A DNA stretch of 40,831 bases from Oscillospiraceae bacterium (lineage in GTDB: Bacteria > Bacillota > Clostridia > Oscillospirales > JAAYXM01): positions 1 through 40,831 of the forward strand of contig JAFQSU010000088.1 of assembly GCA_017409405.1 (NCBI GenBank), written 5' to 3'. The position numbers and the translations under genes were made by a program. This document shows positions 27,914 through 36,062 of this stretch, piece after piece. The notes under the pieces were generated by a model, which was given only the letters and a program-made list of their open reading frames with translations, was not told where the DNA came from and searched no databases. Numbering within the stretch: position 1 is the first letter of the stretch; each line of letters starts with the position of its first letter.

Positions 27914-28795
27914 TTAGCCCTTAACAGAACCAATCATAACGCCTTTAACGAAGTATTTCTGCAAGAACGGGTAAACTGCGATAATCGGAATAACCGCAAC
28001 CGCGATTGTTGCATACTTAATCGAGTTTTCAGCAAACGTGGTATCACGTGCTGCGCCTTCGAATTCATCCATGACGCTTTCAAGAACAATCTGACGGAGG
28101 ATGATCTGCAACGGATACTTTTTCTCATCGTTCAAATAGATGAGCGGACCCATAAATCCGTTCCACTGTGAAACAGCAACGAACAGACCGATTGTTGCAA
28201 GAACAGCCGTAGATGTCGGAAGAACGAGATACCAGAGAACGCCGATATCGTTGAGACCGTCAAGGAAGCCGGATTCTTCAATTTCCTTCGGGAAGCCCTG
28301 GAAGAAGGAACGCATGATGATACAGTTATAAGCACCGAAAGCATGCGGAAGAACGATAGCCCAGATTGTATCGAGAAGACCGAGCCACTTGATACAGAGG
28401 AAGCCCGGAATCATACCGCCACTGAAGAACATTGTGATAAGAACGAGAATGTTAAGAGTCTTGCCGCCCGGAAGTCTGTTCGACTTACTGAGTGCATAAG
28501 CACCTGTAGAAAGAACGAAGAGAGCTACTGCCGTACCGAGAACGGTGTAAACGATAGTGTTCTTATACGCTGTAAAGATAAGCGGTTTTGCAAGAACGAA
28601 TTTGTACGTTGCAAGAGTTGCCCCGAACTTACCGTCAATCTTCGGATAAACACCTATGCTGTTTGTAACAACATCCCATGTTCCGGAAAGAGAAACGGAA
28701 ATCATATGAAGAATCGGGAAAAGCATAACAAAAACAACGAACCAGAGAAAGAGGTTTCTGAGTATCCAACCTAAAGTAAACTTTTTTCCAACCAT
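27914..28795 (-). CDS. ABC sugar permease, LplC/YtcP type
   Basis: 293 residues with six predicted membrane helices. It forms one half of a carbohydrate uptake channel of the CUT1 class. The cytoplasmic loop that contacts the ATPase is seen in EIEESGFLDGLNDIGVLWYLVLP (from about residue 180), a variant of the EAA motif. The C-terminus AVYPFLQKYFVKGVMIGSVKG is typical of LplC-like permeases. It follows its partner permease after 15 bp, with GGAGGGAAATC before the ATG. No binding-protein or ATPase gene follows; the next gene is an unrelated acyltransferase. Related systems carry plant or host glycan oligosaccharides. Confidence 0.93.
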   Translation of the reverse strand: MVGKKFTLGWILRNLFLWFVVFVMLFPILHMISVSLSGTWDVVTNSIGVYPKIDGKFGATLATYKFVLAKPLIFTAYKNTIVYTVLGTAVALFVLSTGAYALSKSNRLPGGKTLNILVLITMFFSGGMIPGFLCIKWLGLLDTIWAIVLPHAFGAYNCIIMRSFFQGFPKEIEESGFLDGLNDIGVLWYLVLPTSTAVLATIGLFVAVSQWNGFMGPLIYLNDEKKYPLQIILRQIVLESVMDEFEGAARDTTFAENSIKYATIAVAVIPIIAVYPFLQKYFVKGVMIGSVKG

Positions 28796-28810
28796 TATGA
28801 TTTCCCTCCT

Positions 28811-29806
28811 TTACCACAAGCTTGTTTCAGATACGGTCTTTGAAACGTAGTTACCAATTATAACAAGAGCAAGAGAAACTATCGAGTTAAAGAGACCAAC
28901 TGCGGTACCGTAGCTGAAGCTGTTAGACTGAAGACCCTGTGTGTAAACGTATGTAGCAATAATTTCGGATGTCTCGTAGGTGGACGGAGACTGAAGAAGG
29001 AACGCCTTCTCAAATCCGACATTAAACAAACTACCCATACGGAGAAGAAGCATCGTAATGATGGTAGGTGCGATACTCGGGAGAGTGATGCTCCAGAGAC
29101 AACGCATCTTGCCTGCGCCGTCGATTGTTGCCGCCTCATAAAGCTGCGGGTCAACATTAGTAAGAGCTGCAAGATAAACGATAGCACCCCAGCCGAGTTC
29201 CTGCCAGATACCCGATGCAATGTATATTGTACGGAAGTATCTTGCATCGGCAAGAATGTTTGTAGCCTCAATACCGATAGACTCAAGAGCCTTAGTGATA
29301 AGACCGCCCGTCGGGGAGAGAAGCATTGTTACAAGACCGACAACTATAACAGTTGAGAAGAAGTGAGGCATGTAACTGATTGTCTGAACGAACTTCTTGA
29401 ACTTCATGTTCTGCACTTCATTCAGGACAAGAGCAAGAATGATAGGTGCCGGGAAGCCCCAGAGAAGACTCCAGAATGAGAGTAAGAAGGTGTTTCTTAT
29501 CATTCTCCATGCGTACTTGTAGTTGAAGAATCGGATAAAGTTTTCAAAACCTACCCACTCGCTTTCCCAAAGACCGATAAACGGCTTATAGTCTTTGAAT
29601 GCAATAACAAGACCATACATCGGGAAGTAGTAGAACAATGCAAGGCAGATAACCGACGGGAGAACAAGCATCAAGAGATACTTACCGTCGCTCAGCTTTT
29701 TGAGCCATTCGGGCTTTGCACTTGCAGGTGAGTTTGGCAGAACTTCTGCCGCAGCGTTTTTTGTCGCCCTCAAAGTATTCAACTCCTTGAAATTTTCTTT
29801 GCACAT
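28811..29806 (-). CDS. ABC sugar permease, LplB type
   Basis: 331 residues. After a polar N-terminus of about 40 residues come six membrane helices; LVLPSVICLALFYYFPMYG and VIAFKDYKPFIG are hallmarks of LplB-like permeases. The EAA loop reads QLYEAATIDGAGKMRCLWSI and is followed by TLPSIAPTI. It should pair with the downstream LplC-like subunit. The start at 29806 has GGAG only two bases before the ATG, which is tight, so the exact start is less sure than the gene. The regulator gene at 30255-32468 lies upstream on the same strand. Confidence 0.92.
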   Translation of the reverse strand: MCKENFKELNTLRATKNAAAEVLPNSPASAKPEWLKKLSDGKYLLMLVLPSVICLALFYYFPMYGLVIAFKDYKPFIGLWESEWVGFENFIRFFNYKYAWRMIRNTFLLSFWSLLWGFPAPIILALVLNEVQNMKFKKFVQTISYMPHFFSTVIVVGLVTMLLSPTGGLITKALESIGIEATNILADARYFRTIYIASGIWQELGWGAIVYLAALTNVDPQLYEAATIDGAGKMRCLWSITLPSIAPTIITMLLLRMGSLFNVGFEKAFLLQSPSTYETSEIIATYVYTQGLQSNSFSYGTAVGLFNSIVSLALVIIGNYVSKTVSETSLW

Positions 29807-30254
29807 ATCTCCGCCCGTAACCGAACGGTATATATGCTTTCTTTATTATAAATGCATGTTCGGAAAAACACGCAAATATAAACAATAAATTCCGAACCGG
29901 TACTGCGCTTGTCCGAAAGAAAAAATGCAGCATCGCATGCGGTTGCCGTCACAGCACCACCGTCATTCTTAAATACACATTTTTTGCATTTTCATTATAC
30001 AACACAATATACCCAAATATGAATTATCATTTTTTTAACTTATCACCAAAAAGTCGGATTTCGCTAAAAATAATTATGAATACAACAAATGATAACGGAT
30101 TTTGTGTGTTTATTACTTTTTGCGTAAAATTATCCCATTTCACCGACTTTAACCGCATTTAACGCAACTTTTTAACCCAAATATACACTTAACAAATCGT
30201 TAATAAATCGACAAAATGTTACATATATTTTACACATAATGGATTTTTTACCTG
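29807..30254. other. AT-rich regulatory gap between membrane regulator and permease genes
   Basis: No convincing gene on either strand. The part nearest the permease holds the hexamer CCGAAC at 29821-29826 and 29892-29897, its inverse GTTCGG at 29858-29863 and the related CCGAAA at 29913-29918. A head-to-tail 11-bp repeat (TTAACAAATCG, TTAATAAATCG) lies at 30189-30210. I see no clear hairpin terminator after the regulator gene. The long gap suits a controlled promoter for the permeases. Confidence 0.5.
29994..30023 (-). promoter_or_regulatory. Possible promoter of the permease genes
   Basis: Minus strand TTCATA (30018-30023), an 18-bp spacer, TATAAT (29994-29999). This would give a leader of nearly 190 bases. 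A second TATAAT-like sequence nearer the gene, at about 29845-29850, lacks a good -35 box. Confidence 0.4.
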
Positions 30255-32468
30255 TTATTTCTTATAGTCATCGCCGAAATGCTTCTTCCTGTACTCTCCC
30301 GGCGTATATCCGGTATACTTTTTAAACAAGCGTATAAAAGTATTGATATTGGGAAGTCCTACCATAACAGCTATGTCTTTATTCTTGTTCTGAGGATTTT
30401 CACTCAGCTCTACAGCCTTTTTAATTCTGTAGTTATTTACATAATCACTTAAATTTACATTCATTTTTTCTTTAAAATATGAGGATATGTATGCACCGGT
30501 AAGCTTGAGCTTTTCCGCAAAAAGATTCAAATATATATCCTCGGCGTAATGATTGTCAACATAGTCAAGTATATAACTGATTATATAGTCGTCCTCACGC
30601 TTGTTCTGTCGAATACATTCCATAACTTCACCCAGGAAAACAACACATACGCTTCTGTATTCATCGGGGGTGTTTGCCCTTTCGAACTTGCGATACACCT
30701 CAGAAAGACTTATATCCTGCGGCATTGCGTGGAGAAGACGATTTACAAGCTTTACCGCACAGTTGACAATTTCCGTACAGAGCAGGTGAAGTTCAAAGCT
30801 GTTAATCTCTTTTTTTATGTTGAACTCGAGGATTTCATCAACCTTATGAACAACATCATCCTTACTGCCATTCTGAAGAAGTGCAGAAAGCTTTCCCATC
30901 TCCTCAACGGAAAAATAAAATCTGCTCGCTCCGCGATTAACCTCATTTTCGTAAAGAATCTGCGTTTCCATCACAGGTTTTCCGTATTTTGACAAATCAA
31001 GCAGCGCATCGTAAACCCCCTTAAGCTTCTCCGTCCCGTTATATATATCAGATACGGCAACAGTGAAAAAGGCGTATTCGGACTCATTTTCAAGCTTGAG
31101 TATCAATGCATCGACTATATCACGTTCACCCGAAAAGCCTTCATGCGTGTCAAACACGGAAACTATACCGTTATTTTCGATTTGAAACGTCGTCGCTTTA
31201 ATGCCCCATGTCTCAAGATACATTTCAATAAGCTGTTTAAGGAAAAATGTAGCACGTCCCGAGTCGTTACCTATATATTTCTCAAACTCTTCTTTATAGT
31301 TCACCCTGAAGTATACCATAAAAAACGACTTTGAAATATCAACACTTTCTTCAATATCATTTATAGCGACGTACACATCACGAACACGCGACTGCAAAAA
31401 AAGCGAATCAAGCACAGATTCCCTGTTGCTCACATCCGCAACAGTTCGGATATCGTGCGATGCAAGCAGTTTTACGGAAGAAAGAACATCATCAAGCCCG
31501 CTCACCCCATTCTCAAATTGAGCCTTGACATTTGAATTGCTCATAACCTCATCGGCTATAGCCTTAATTTTCAAAGTGAGCTTTACGGAAATAAGAACGG
31601 CAATGCCTAAAGCCGCGAGCAGGAAGAAAACAAAAGCAACTGTCGAGACACGTCTTGCGTTTCCCACAACACGACTTACGTCTGACGCAGGCACAAACTT
31701 TACAATATTCAAATTGCCGTTATATTCATCATCAAACTCGAAAACATATCCGTCTTTTGCTGAAAAAACATCCTCTGCCGTCAAATTCTGAACGGAATAA
31801 ACCGTTTCTCCGTTTTTTGAGTACATCCCCGAAATACCGTAATGTTCTGCTATCGCATTTATATCAATGAGCATAACTATTATATACCTGCTCGAGCTAT
31901 GCGGCTTATATGTAATAGGTAACAGCTCAATATCCACACGCTTTGCTTCTCTTGCTGTAGAAAAAATATTTGCCGGAAATATCTTAAACGAGTCTCCACC
32001 TTCCGTTTCGGACAGCCAGTATTCGTTTGTATATGTTTCATTTACATAATACTGATTGAAAAACACATCTGTTGTAAATGTACCCGTGAGTTCATATACA
32101 TAATTTTGCTTCAAAGTATCTACAATAAATGCCGTGGTCAGATATTTTGAAAACTCATTCTGGCGTCTGTCAACAAGGACGGCCCTCATATCTGCGCGAA
32201 GCTCGTTTCCTTCAAGGTAAGTACCGTCTTCAAAGCTGCGGTCTGCTGCAAATCGCACAGAGAGTTCAGACAGTGCATACTTAATCTGAAGCAATGTCCT
32301 CTGCATCCCCTTTGCCCCACCCTCAAATTCGATATCCAAATTTTCGAGTACATGCTCTTTATCAATACGCAAATCTTCGAATCGGGCAACCGCAAACGCC
32401 AGAGACAGAACAAAAACCACTGCCAAAAAACAGCTTAGTATTTTAAGAAAAAATTTGTTTATCCTCAT
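30255..32468 (-). CDS. Membrane-anchored AraC-family sensor-regulator
   Basis: 737 residues. A membrane helix at about 8-28 and a second at about 275-298 flank an extracellular sensor of roughly 245 residues (Cache-like by layout). A cytoplasmic region follows, ending in an AraC helix-turn-helix domain (about 631-737) with YISSYFKEKMNVNLSDYVNNYRI-type spacing (from about 670) and the terminal signature FKKYTGYTPGEYRKK. Such one-protein sensors are commonly found next to LplABC-type sugar transporters in Clostridia and Paenibacillus. It lies upstream of the two permease genes on the same strand with a 450-bp gap, so it probably senses an external sugar and controls them (inference). ATG 32468 has AGG about 11 bases upstream. 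Confidence 0.9.
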   Translation of the reverse strand: MRINKFFLKILSCFLAVVFVLSLAFAVARFEDLRIDKEHVLENLDIEFEGGAKGMQRTLLQIKYALSELSVRFAADRSFEDGTYLEGNELRADMRAVLVDRRQNEFSKYLTTAFIVDTLKQNYVYELTGTFTTDVFFNQYYVNETYTNEYWLSETEGGDSFKIFPANIFSTAREAKRVDIELLPITYKPHSSSRYIIVMLIDINAIAEHYGISGMYSKNGETVYSVQNLTAEDVFSAKDGYVFEFDDEYNGNLNIVKFVPASDVSRVVGNARRVSTVAFVFFLLAALGIAVLISVKLTLKIKAIADEVMSNSNVKAQFENGVSGLDDVLSSVKLLASHDIRTVADVSNRESVLDSLFLQSRVRDVYVAINDIEESVDISKSFFMVYFRVNYKEEFEKYIGNDSGRATFFLKQLIEMYLETWGIKATTFQIENNGIVSVFDTHEGFSGERDIVDALILKLENESEYAFFTVAVSDIYNGTEKLKGVYDALLDLSKYGKPVMETQILYENEVNRGASRFYFSVEEMGKLSALLQNGSKDDVVHKVDEILEFNIKKEINSFELHLLCTEIVNCAVKLVNRLLHAMPQDISLSEVYRKFERANTPDEYRSVCVVFLGEVMECIRQNKREDDYIISYILDYVDNHYAEDIYLNLFAEKLKLTGAYISSYFKEKMNVNLSDYVNNYRIKKAVELSENPQNKNKDIAVMVGLPNINTFIRLFKKYTGYTPGEYRKKHFGDDYKK

Positions 32469-32521
32469 CCCAAAAACCTGCCCCTTTATCTAATCACCAT
32501 ATTTTTAAGTATTACTTTTGT

Positions 32522-32527
32522 ATTATA
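32522..32527 (-). promoter_or_regulatory. Possible -10 box of the membrane AraC gene
   Basis: TATAAT on the minus strand, 53 bp before the start. The best -35 candidate (TTTGCT, 18 bp upstream) is poor and overlaps the terminator of the preceding gene. Confidence 0.35.
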
Positions 32528-32541
32528 CACTATTAAAAGAA

Positions 32542-32572
32542 AAAAAGCAAAGATATTTTATCCTTGCTTTTT
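32542..32572 (-). terminator. Terminator of the aminotransferase-trpS-TagO operon
   Basis: A 14-bp stem (AAAAAGCAAGGATA with its partner, one G-U pair) and a 3-base loop, ending in a run of seven T on the minus strand. Confidence 0.85.
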
Positions 32573-32590
32573 AAATCGTCGAATTAGTAT

Positions 32591-33670
32591 TTATTTTTCC
32601 TGCTCTGTATCTTCAGTTTTATGACTGTTTATATTTTTCGTCGCCATAACATAAATTCTGATACCTATAAGCGCCGCCACAATAACTGCCACCACAAAAA
32701 GCAAAGCACGTATTGCGCCGCTCGAAGTAAGAAGAACTGCAGATATCCCGAGAATACCGCTTATGAGATATAAAATGAGAACTGTCTGCTTCTGACTGAA
32801 GCCCATATCAATCAACCGATGATGAACGTGTCCCCTGTCCGCGTGCATGGGACTCTGACCGTGAAGAAGCCTTCGGCATATGGCAAACGCAGTGTCAAAT
32901 ATCGGAAGACCGAGAACTAAAAACGGAGCCGCAAACGAAAGAATTGCATACGTTTTAAACATCCCCTGGATAGATACCGTGGCAAGAATGAAGCCAAGAA
33001 ATGTAGCACCGGTGTCTCCTACAAAAATCTTCGCAGGATTCATATTGTAAGGTAAAAAACCTATACACGCACCGGCGAGGGCTGCCATAATGACCACAAC
33101 ATTAAACTCAGAAACTATTGCCGATATCATAAGAAGGGAGAGTGAGGCAATCGTGCACACACCGACAGACAGTCCGTCAAGTCCGTCAATAAGGTTAACC
33201 GCATTTGTAATTGCAACAATCCATATGACAGTTACCGGAATCGACCATATACCAAGACTTATATATGCCTGGTCACTGAAAATGTTTACATTTGAAAGAA
33301 CATCAATTCTCGTGCCGTGCAGCACTACTATAAGTGCCGCAAATATCTGCACAATAAGCTTGAGCATTGCAGGCAGAGAGACCGAGTCGTCTATAACACC
33401 AAGCAGGACTATAACGACGGAGCCGAGCAGTATTCCCTGAAGCTCAGTATCCACAGGAACAAGCATAATAACCGATACGAGAAAACCGAAAAAAACTGCA
33501 AGACCGCCAAGCCTCGGAATCGGCTTTTTATGCATACGTCTGTCATCCTTCGGTACATCTATCGCCCCGATTTTATGGGCTATACTCTTCGCAACCGGTG
33601 TGAGTATAAAAGCGAGAACACCGGACAGGACAAACGCAATCACCATTCTAATAACAGTAAATTTATCCAT
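32591..33670 (-). CDS. tagO: UDP-GlcNAc (or MurNAc) : undecaprenyl-phosphate sugar-1-phosphate transferase, TagO/WecA-like
   Basis: 359 residues with about eleven membrane helices. It starts cell-envelope glycans by putting a sugar phosphate on undecaprenyl phosphate. Family markers: RRMHKKPIPRLGGLAVFFGF near residue 44, LGVIDDSVSLPAM with the catalytic Asp pair, NAVNLIDGLDGLSVG, and the His-rich loop HADRGHVHHRLIDMGFS characteristic of the WecA/TagO branch rather than MraY. The likely products are wall teichoic acid or other surface-polymer linkage units. The gene is the third of an operon behind trpS (20-bp gap), an unusual partner. A charged C-terminal tail of about 20 residues is added. 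Confidence 0.92.
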   Translation of the reverse strand: MDKFTVIRMVIAFVLSGVLAFILTPVAKSIAHKIGAIDVPKDDRRMHKKPIPRLGGLAVFFGFLVSVIMLVPVDTELQGILLGSVVIVLLGVIDDSVSLPAMLKLIVQIFAALIVVLHGTRIDVLSNVNIFSDQAYISLGIWSIPVTVIWIVAITNAVNLIDGLDGLSVGVCTIASLSLLMISAIVSEFNVVVIMAALAGACIGFLPYNMNPAKIFVGDTGATFLGFILATVSIQGMFKTYAILSFAAPFLVLGLPIFDTAFAICRRLLHGQSPMHADRGHVHHRLIDMGFSQKQTVLILYLISGILGISAVLLTSSGAIRALLFVVAVIVAALIGIRIYVMATKNINSHKTEDTEQEK

Positions 33671-33690
33671 TGTATTATCCTCTTTAAATA

Positions 33691-34704
33691 CTATCCGCGC
33701 GGTTTTGCCACAAAGCCGACCTTTTTGCGGATTTTTTCGAGGTTGCGCTCTGCGAGCATTGATGCAAGACGAGCGTTTTTGGTATATACATCTTCAAGAT
33801 AATCTTTATTCTTTAATATATCCTCTGTTCTTTCTCTTATCGGGCGAAGCATTTCTACAACGGCCTCACCGACAGTTGTTTTGAAATCACCGTAGCCCTT
33901 GCCCTCAAACTCAGCCTCGATCTCGGGAATCTGTTTTCCTGTTGCAACAGAGTAAATAGTCATAAGATTATTAACACCCGACTTGCCCTCACGGAACTCA
34001 ACCTTTGCTTCACTGTCCGTAACTGCACGTTTGAACTTGCGCATGATATCCTCGGGCTTATCGAGAAGCAGGATATACGCGTTGGGGTTGGTGTCGGATT
34101 TTGACATTTTCTTATCCGGCTCGGCAAGACTCATTATCCTGCCGCCGACCTTCGGAATATACGGCTCGGGAATTTTAAACACATCACCGTGATGATTGTT
34201 GAAGCGAACTGCAATATTGCGTGCAAGCTCAAGGTGCTGCTTCTGGTCCTCGCCTATCGGAACAAAGTCCGCATTGTAAAGCAAAATATCCGCAGCCATA
34301 AGAACAGGATAGTCAAAAAGACCGGCATTGATGTTGTCAGAATGCTTTGCCGACTTATCCTTGAACTGAGTCATTCGTGAAAGCTCACCGTACATTGTGT
34401 AGCAATTTAAAATCCACGAGAGCTCTGCATGCTGTGGGACATGGCTCTGAATGTACATGATGTTTTTTTCAGGGTCAAGTCCGCAGCCGATAAGCAACGC
34501 AAGAAGAGAGAGTGTCTGCTCACGAAGCTTTTTCGGGTCCTGACGCACCGTTATCGCATGCATATCAACAACGCAAAACAGGCAATCATAAACATCCTGC
34601 ATTGATACCCAGTTTGTTATAGCTCCCATGTAGTTTCCCATGGTTATGTTTCCGGAGGGCTGTATACCGGAAAACACCCGCTGTTTTTTTTCTGCAGTTT
34701 CCAT
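33691..34704 (-). CDS. trpS: Tryptophan-tRNA ligase
   Basis: 337 residues from ATG 34704, preceded by AAGAGGAT. Earlier in-frame starts would overlap the ribosome site. It charges tRNA-Trp. Class I synthetase motifs: TMGN at 21-24 in place of HIGH (the TIGN form is normal in this enzyme) and KMSKS at 199-203. GIQPSGNITMGNYMGA at the N-terminus is specific to TrpRS. The gene follows the aminotransferase by 16 bp. Confidence 0.96.
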   Translation of the reverse strand: METAEKKQRVFSGIQPSGNITMGNYMGAITNWVSMQDVYDCLFCVVDMHAITVRQDPKKLREQTLSLLALLIGCGLDPEKNIMYIQSHVPQHAELSWILNCYTMYGELSRMTQFKDKSAKHSDNINAGLFDYPVLMAADILLYNADFVPIGEDQKQHLELARNIAVRFNNHHGDVFKIPEPYIPKVGGRIMSLAEPDKKMSKSDTNPNAYILLLDKPEDIMRKFKRAVTDSEAKVEFREGKSGVNNLMTIYSVATGKQIPEIEAEFEGKGYGDFKTTVGEAVVEMLRPIRERTEDILKNKDYLEDVYTKNARLASMLAERNLEKIRKKVGFVAKPRG

Positions 34705-34720
34705 GTTATTATCCTCTTTT

Positions 34721-35905
34721 CTAACCGACATATTCATTGAGCACCTTTGCAAGGCGGTCTATTCCGCGCTCTATTTCATCGAGTGACGGAAGTGAGAAGT
34801 TGAGACGGAAGGTCGGGCATATTTTTGTTTCATCCGTTGCAAACGCAAGTCCGGGTACAACTGTAACCTTTGCCGCTTTTGCCCTGTTTGCAAGCTCTGC
34901 ACCGTCAAAGCCATCAGGCATCGTGCACATTACAAACAAGCCACCCTCAGGACGGGTAAACGTAACCTTCTTTGTGAACTTTTTCTCCATACATTCAAGC
35001 ATCTTATCAAGCTTCGTGCGGTACATGTCACAAATTTTTGCAATGTGCTCGTCAATATCGTTCTGTGTAAGATATTCGGCTGCAAGCATCTGGAAGAAGA
35101 GATTTGTATGAACATCCGAAACCTGCTTTGCAACCGTAAGCTTTGCAATTATTTCTTTGCTTGCACACGCAAAGCCTATACGGATACCCGGTGCAAGGAT
35201 TTTAGAGTATGAGCCGGCAAAAATAACCCTGCCGTTTTTATCCATACTCTTTATCGCAGGAACTCGCTCGCCTCTGAAGCGAAGTTCAAAATACGGGCTG
35301 TCCTCAAGAATCATAACATCATATCTGTCCGCAAGCTCAAGAAGCTTTCTGCGGCGTTCCGCACTCATCGTCGTACCCGTCGGGTTCTGGAAGGTGGGAA
35401 TTGTGTAAATGAGCTTGACATTTTTTTCGGTCTTGAGCTTTTCTTCAACGAGGTCCACCTTCATGCCGTCGTCATCTACAGGAATGCCGACAAGCTTCAC
35501 TCCATATGAACGAAGTGCATTGAGAGCGCCTACGAAGCTCGGCTCTTCACAAATGACAACGTCGCCTTCATTGAGGAAAATCTTCGCAGTCATTTCAATA
35601 GCCTGCTGACCGCCACTTGTTATAATGAGGTCATCATTCTCAGAGCAGACACCGTACTTTTCACTCATACGCTTCTTCGTGATGTCGCGAAGCGGAGTAT
35701 GTCCCTCACTTATACCGTACTGAAGTGCTCTTGCGGCACCGGTGGCAAAAATATCCGAAGCAATTTTACTCATAGCTTCTACAGGAAAGCTGTCGGGAGC
35801 AGGGTTTCCTGCCGAGAACGAAATGAGCTCGGGATCATTGGGTATTTTTAAAATCTCACGAATAGCCGAGGGCTTAAGGGTTGAGATTCGATTTGAAAAT
35901 TCCAT
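34721..35905 (-). CDS. PLP-dependent class I aminotransferase (LysN/2-aminoadipate-like)
   Basis: 394 residues from ATG 35905, with GGAGG ten bases upstream; a longer frame to 35938 is not supported. Fold-type I aminotransferase with GNPAPDSFP near 33, LQYGISEGHTPLR near 61, and the PLP lysine Lys235 in GSYSKILAPGIRIG. These match the branch that includes 2-aminoadipate aminotransferase and MocR-like stand-alone enzymes. It lacks a GntR DNA-binding domain. The true amino-donor is not clear from sequence; aromatic or 2-oxo acid substrates are also possible. First gene of an operon with trpS and the TagO-like gene. Confidence 0.9.
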   Translation of the reverse strand: MEFSNRISTLKPSAIREILKIPNDPELISFSAGNPAPDSFPVEAMSKIASDIFATGAARALQYGISEGHTPLRDITKKRMSEKYGVCSENDDLIITSGGQQAIEMTAKIFLNEGDVVICEEPSFVGALNALRSYGVKLVGIPVDDDGMKVDLVEEKLKTEKNVKLIYTIPTFQNPTGTTMSAERRRKLLELADRYDVMILEDSPYFELRFRGERVPAIKSMDKNGRVIFAGSYSKILAPGIRIGFACASKEIIAKLTVAKQVSDVHTNLFFQMLAAEYLTQNDIDEHIAKICDMYRTKLDKMLECMEKKFTKKVTFTRPEGGLFVMCTMPDGFDGAELANRAKAAKVTVVPGLAFATDETKICPTFRLNFSLPSLDEIERGIDRLAKVLNEYVG

Positions 35906-35944
35906 TATGTATGCGCCTCCAAAATCTACATATATCATTAGTGT

Positions 35945-35973
35945 ATTTTATCATATACAGACGAAAATATCAA
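35945..35973 (-). promoter_or_regulatory. Promoter of the aminotransferase-trpS-TagO operon
   Basis: Minus strand TTGATA (35968-35973), 17 bp, TAAAAT (35945-35950). I see no T-box leader between it and the gene; the leader is only about 35 bases. Confidence 0.75.
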
Positions 35974-36015
35974 CCAAATTTGTTAACTGTTATGTCTTTA
36001 TTTGCATTTATGCAA

Positions 36016-36051
36016 AAACCCACCTTATGACCTATGCCGTAAGGTGGGTTT
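36016..36051 (-). terminator. Terminator of the 2-hydroxyacid dehydrogenase gene
   Basis: A perfect 12-bp stem (AAACCCACCTTA/TAAGGTGGGTTT) with a 12-base loop; on the minus strand the stem runs into five T. Confidence 0.88.
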
Positions 36052-36062
36052 GTCAAAGCTTA

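Noticed and set aside
29807-30254. Hidden small gene or substrate-binding-protein remnant in the 450-bp gap
   Set aside because: All six frames are broken by frequent stops and no lipoprotein signal or binding-protein segment is visible.
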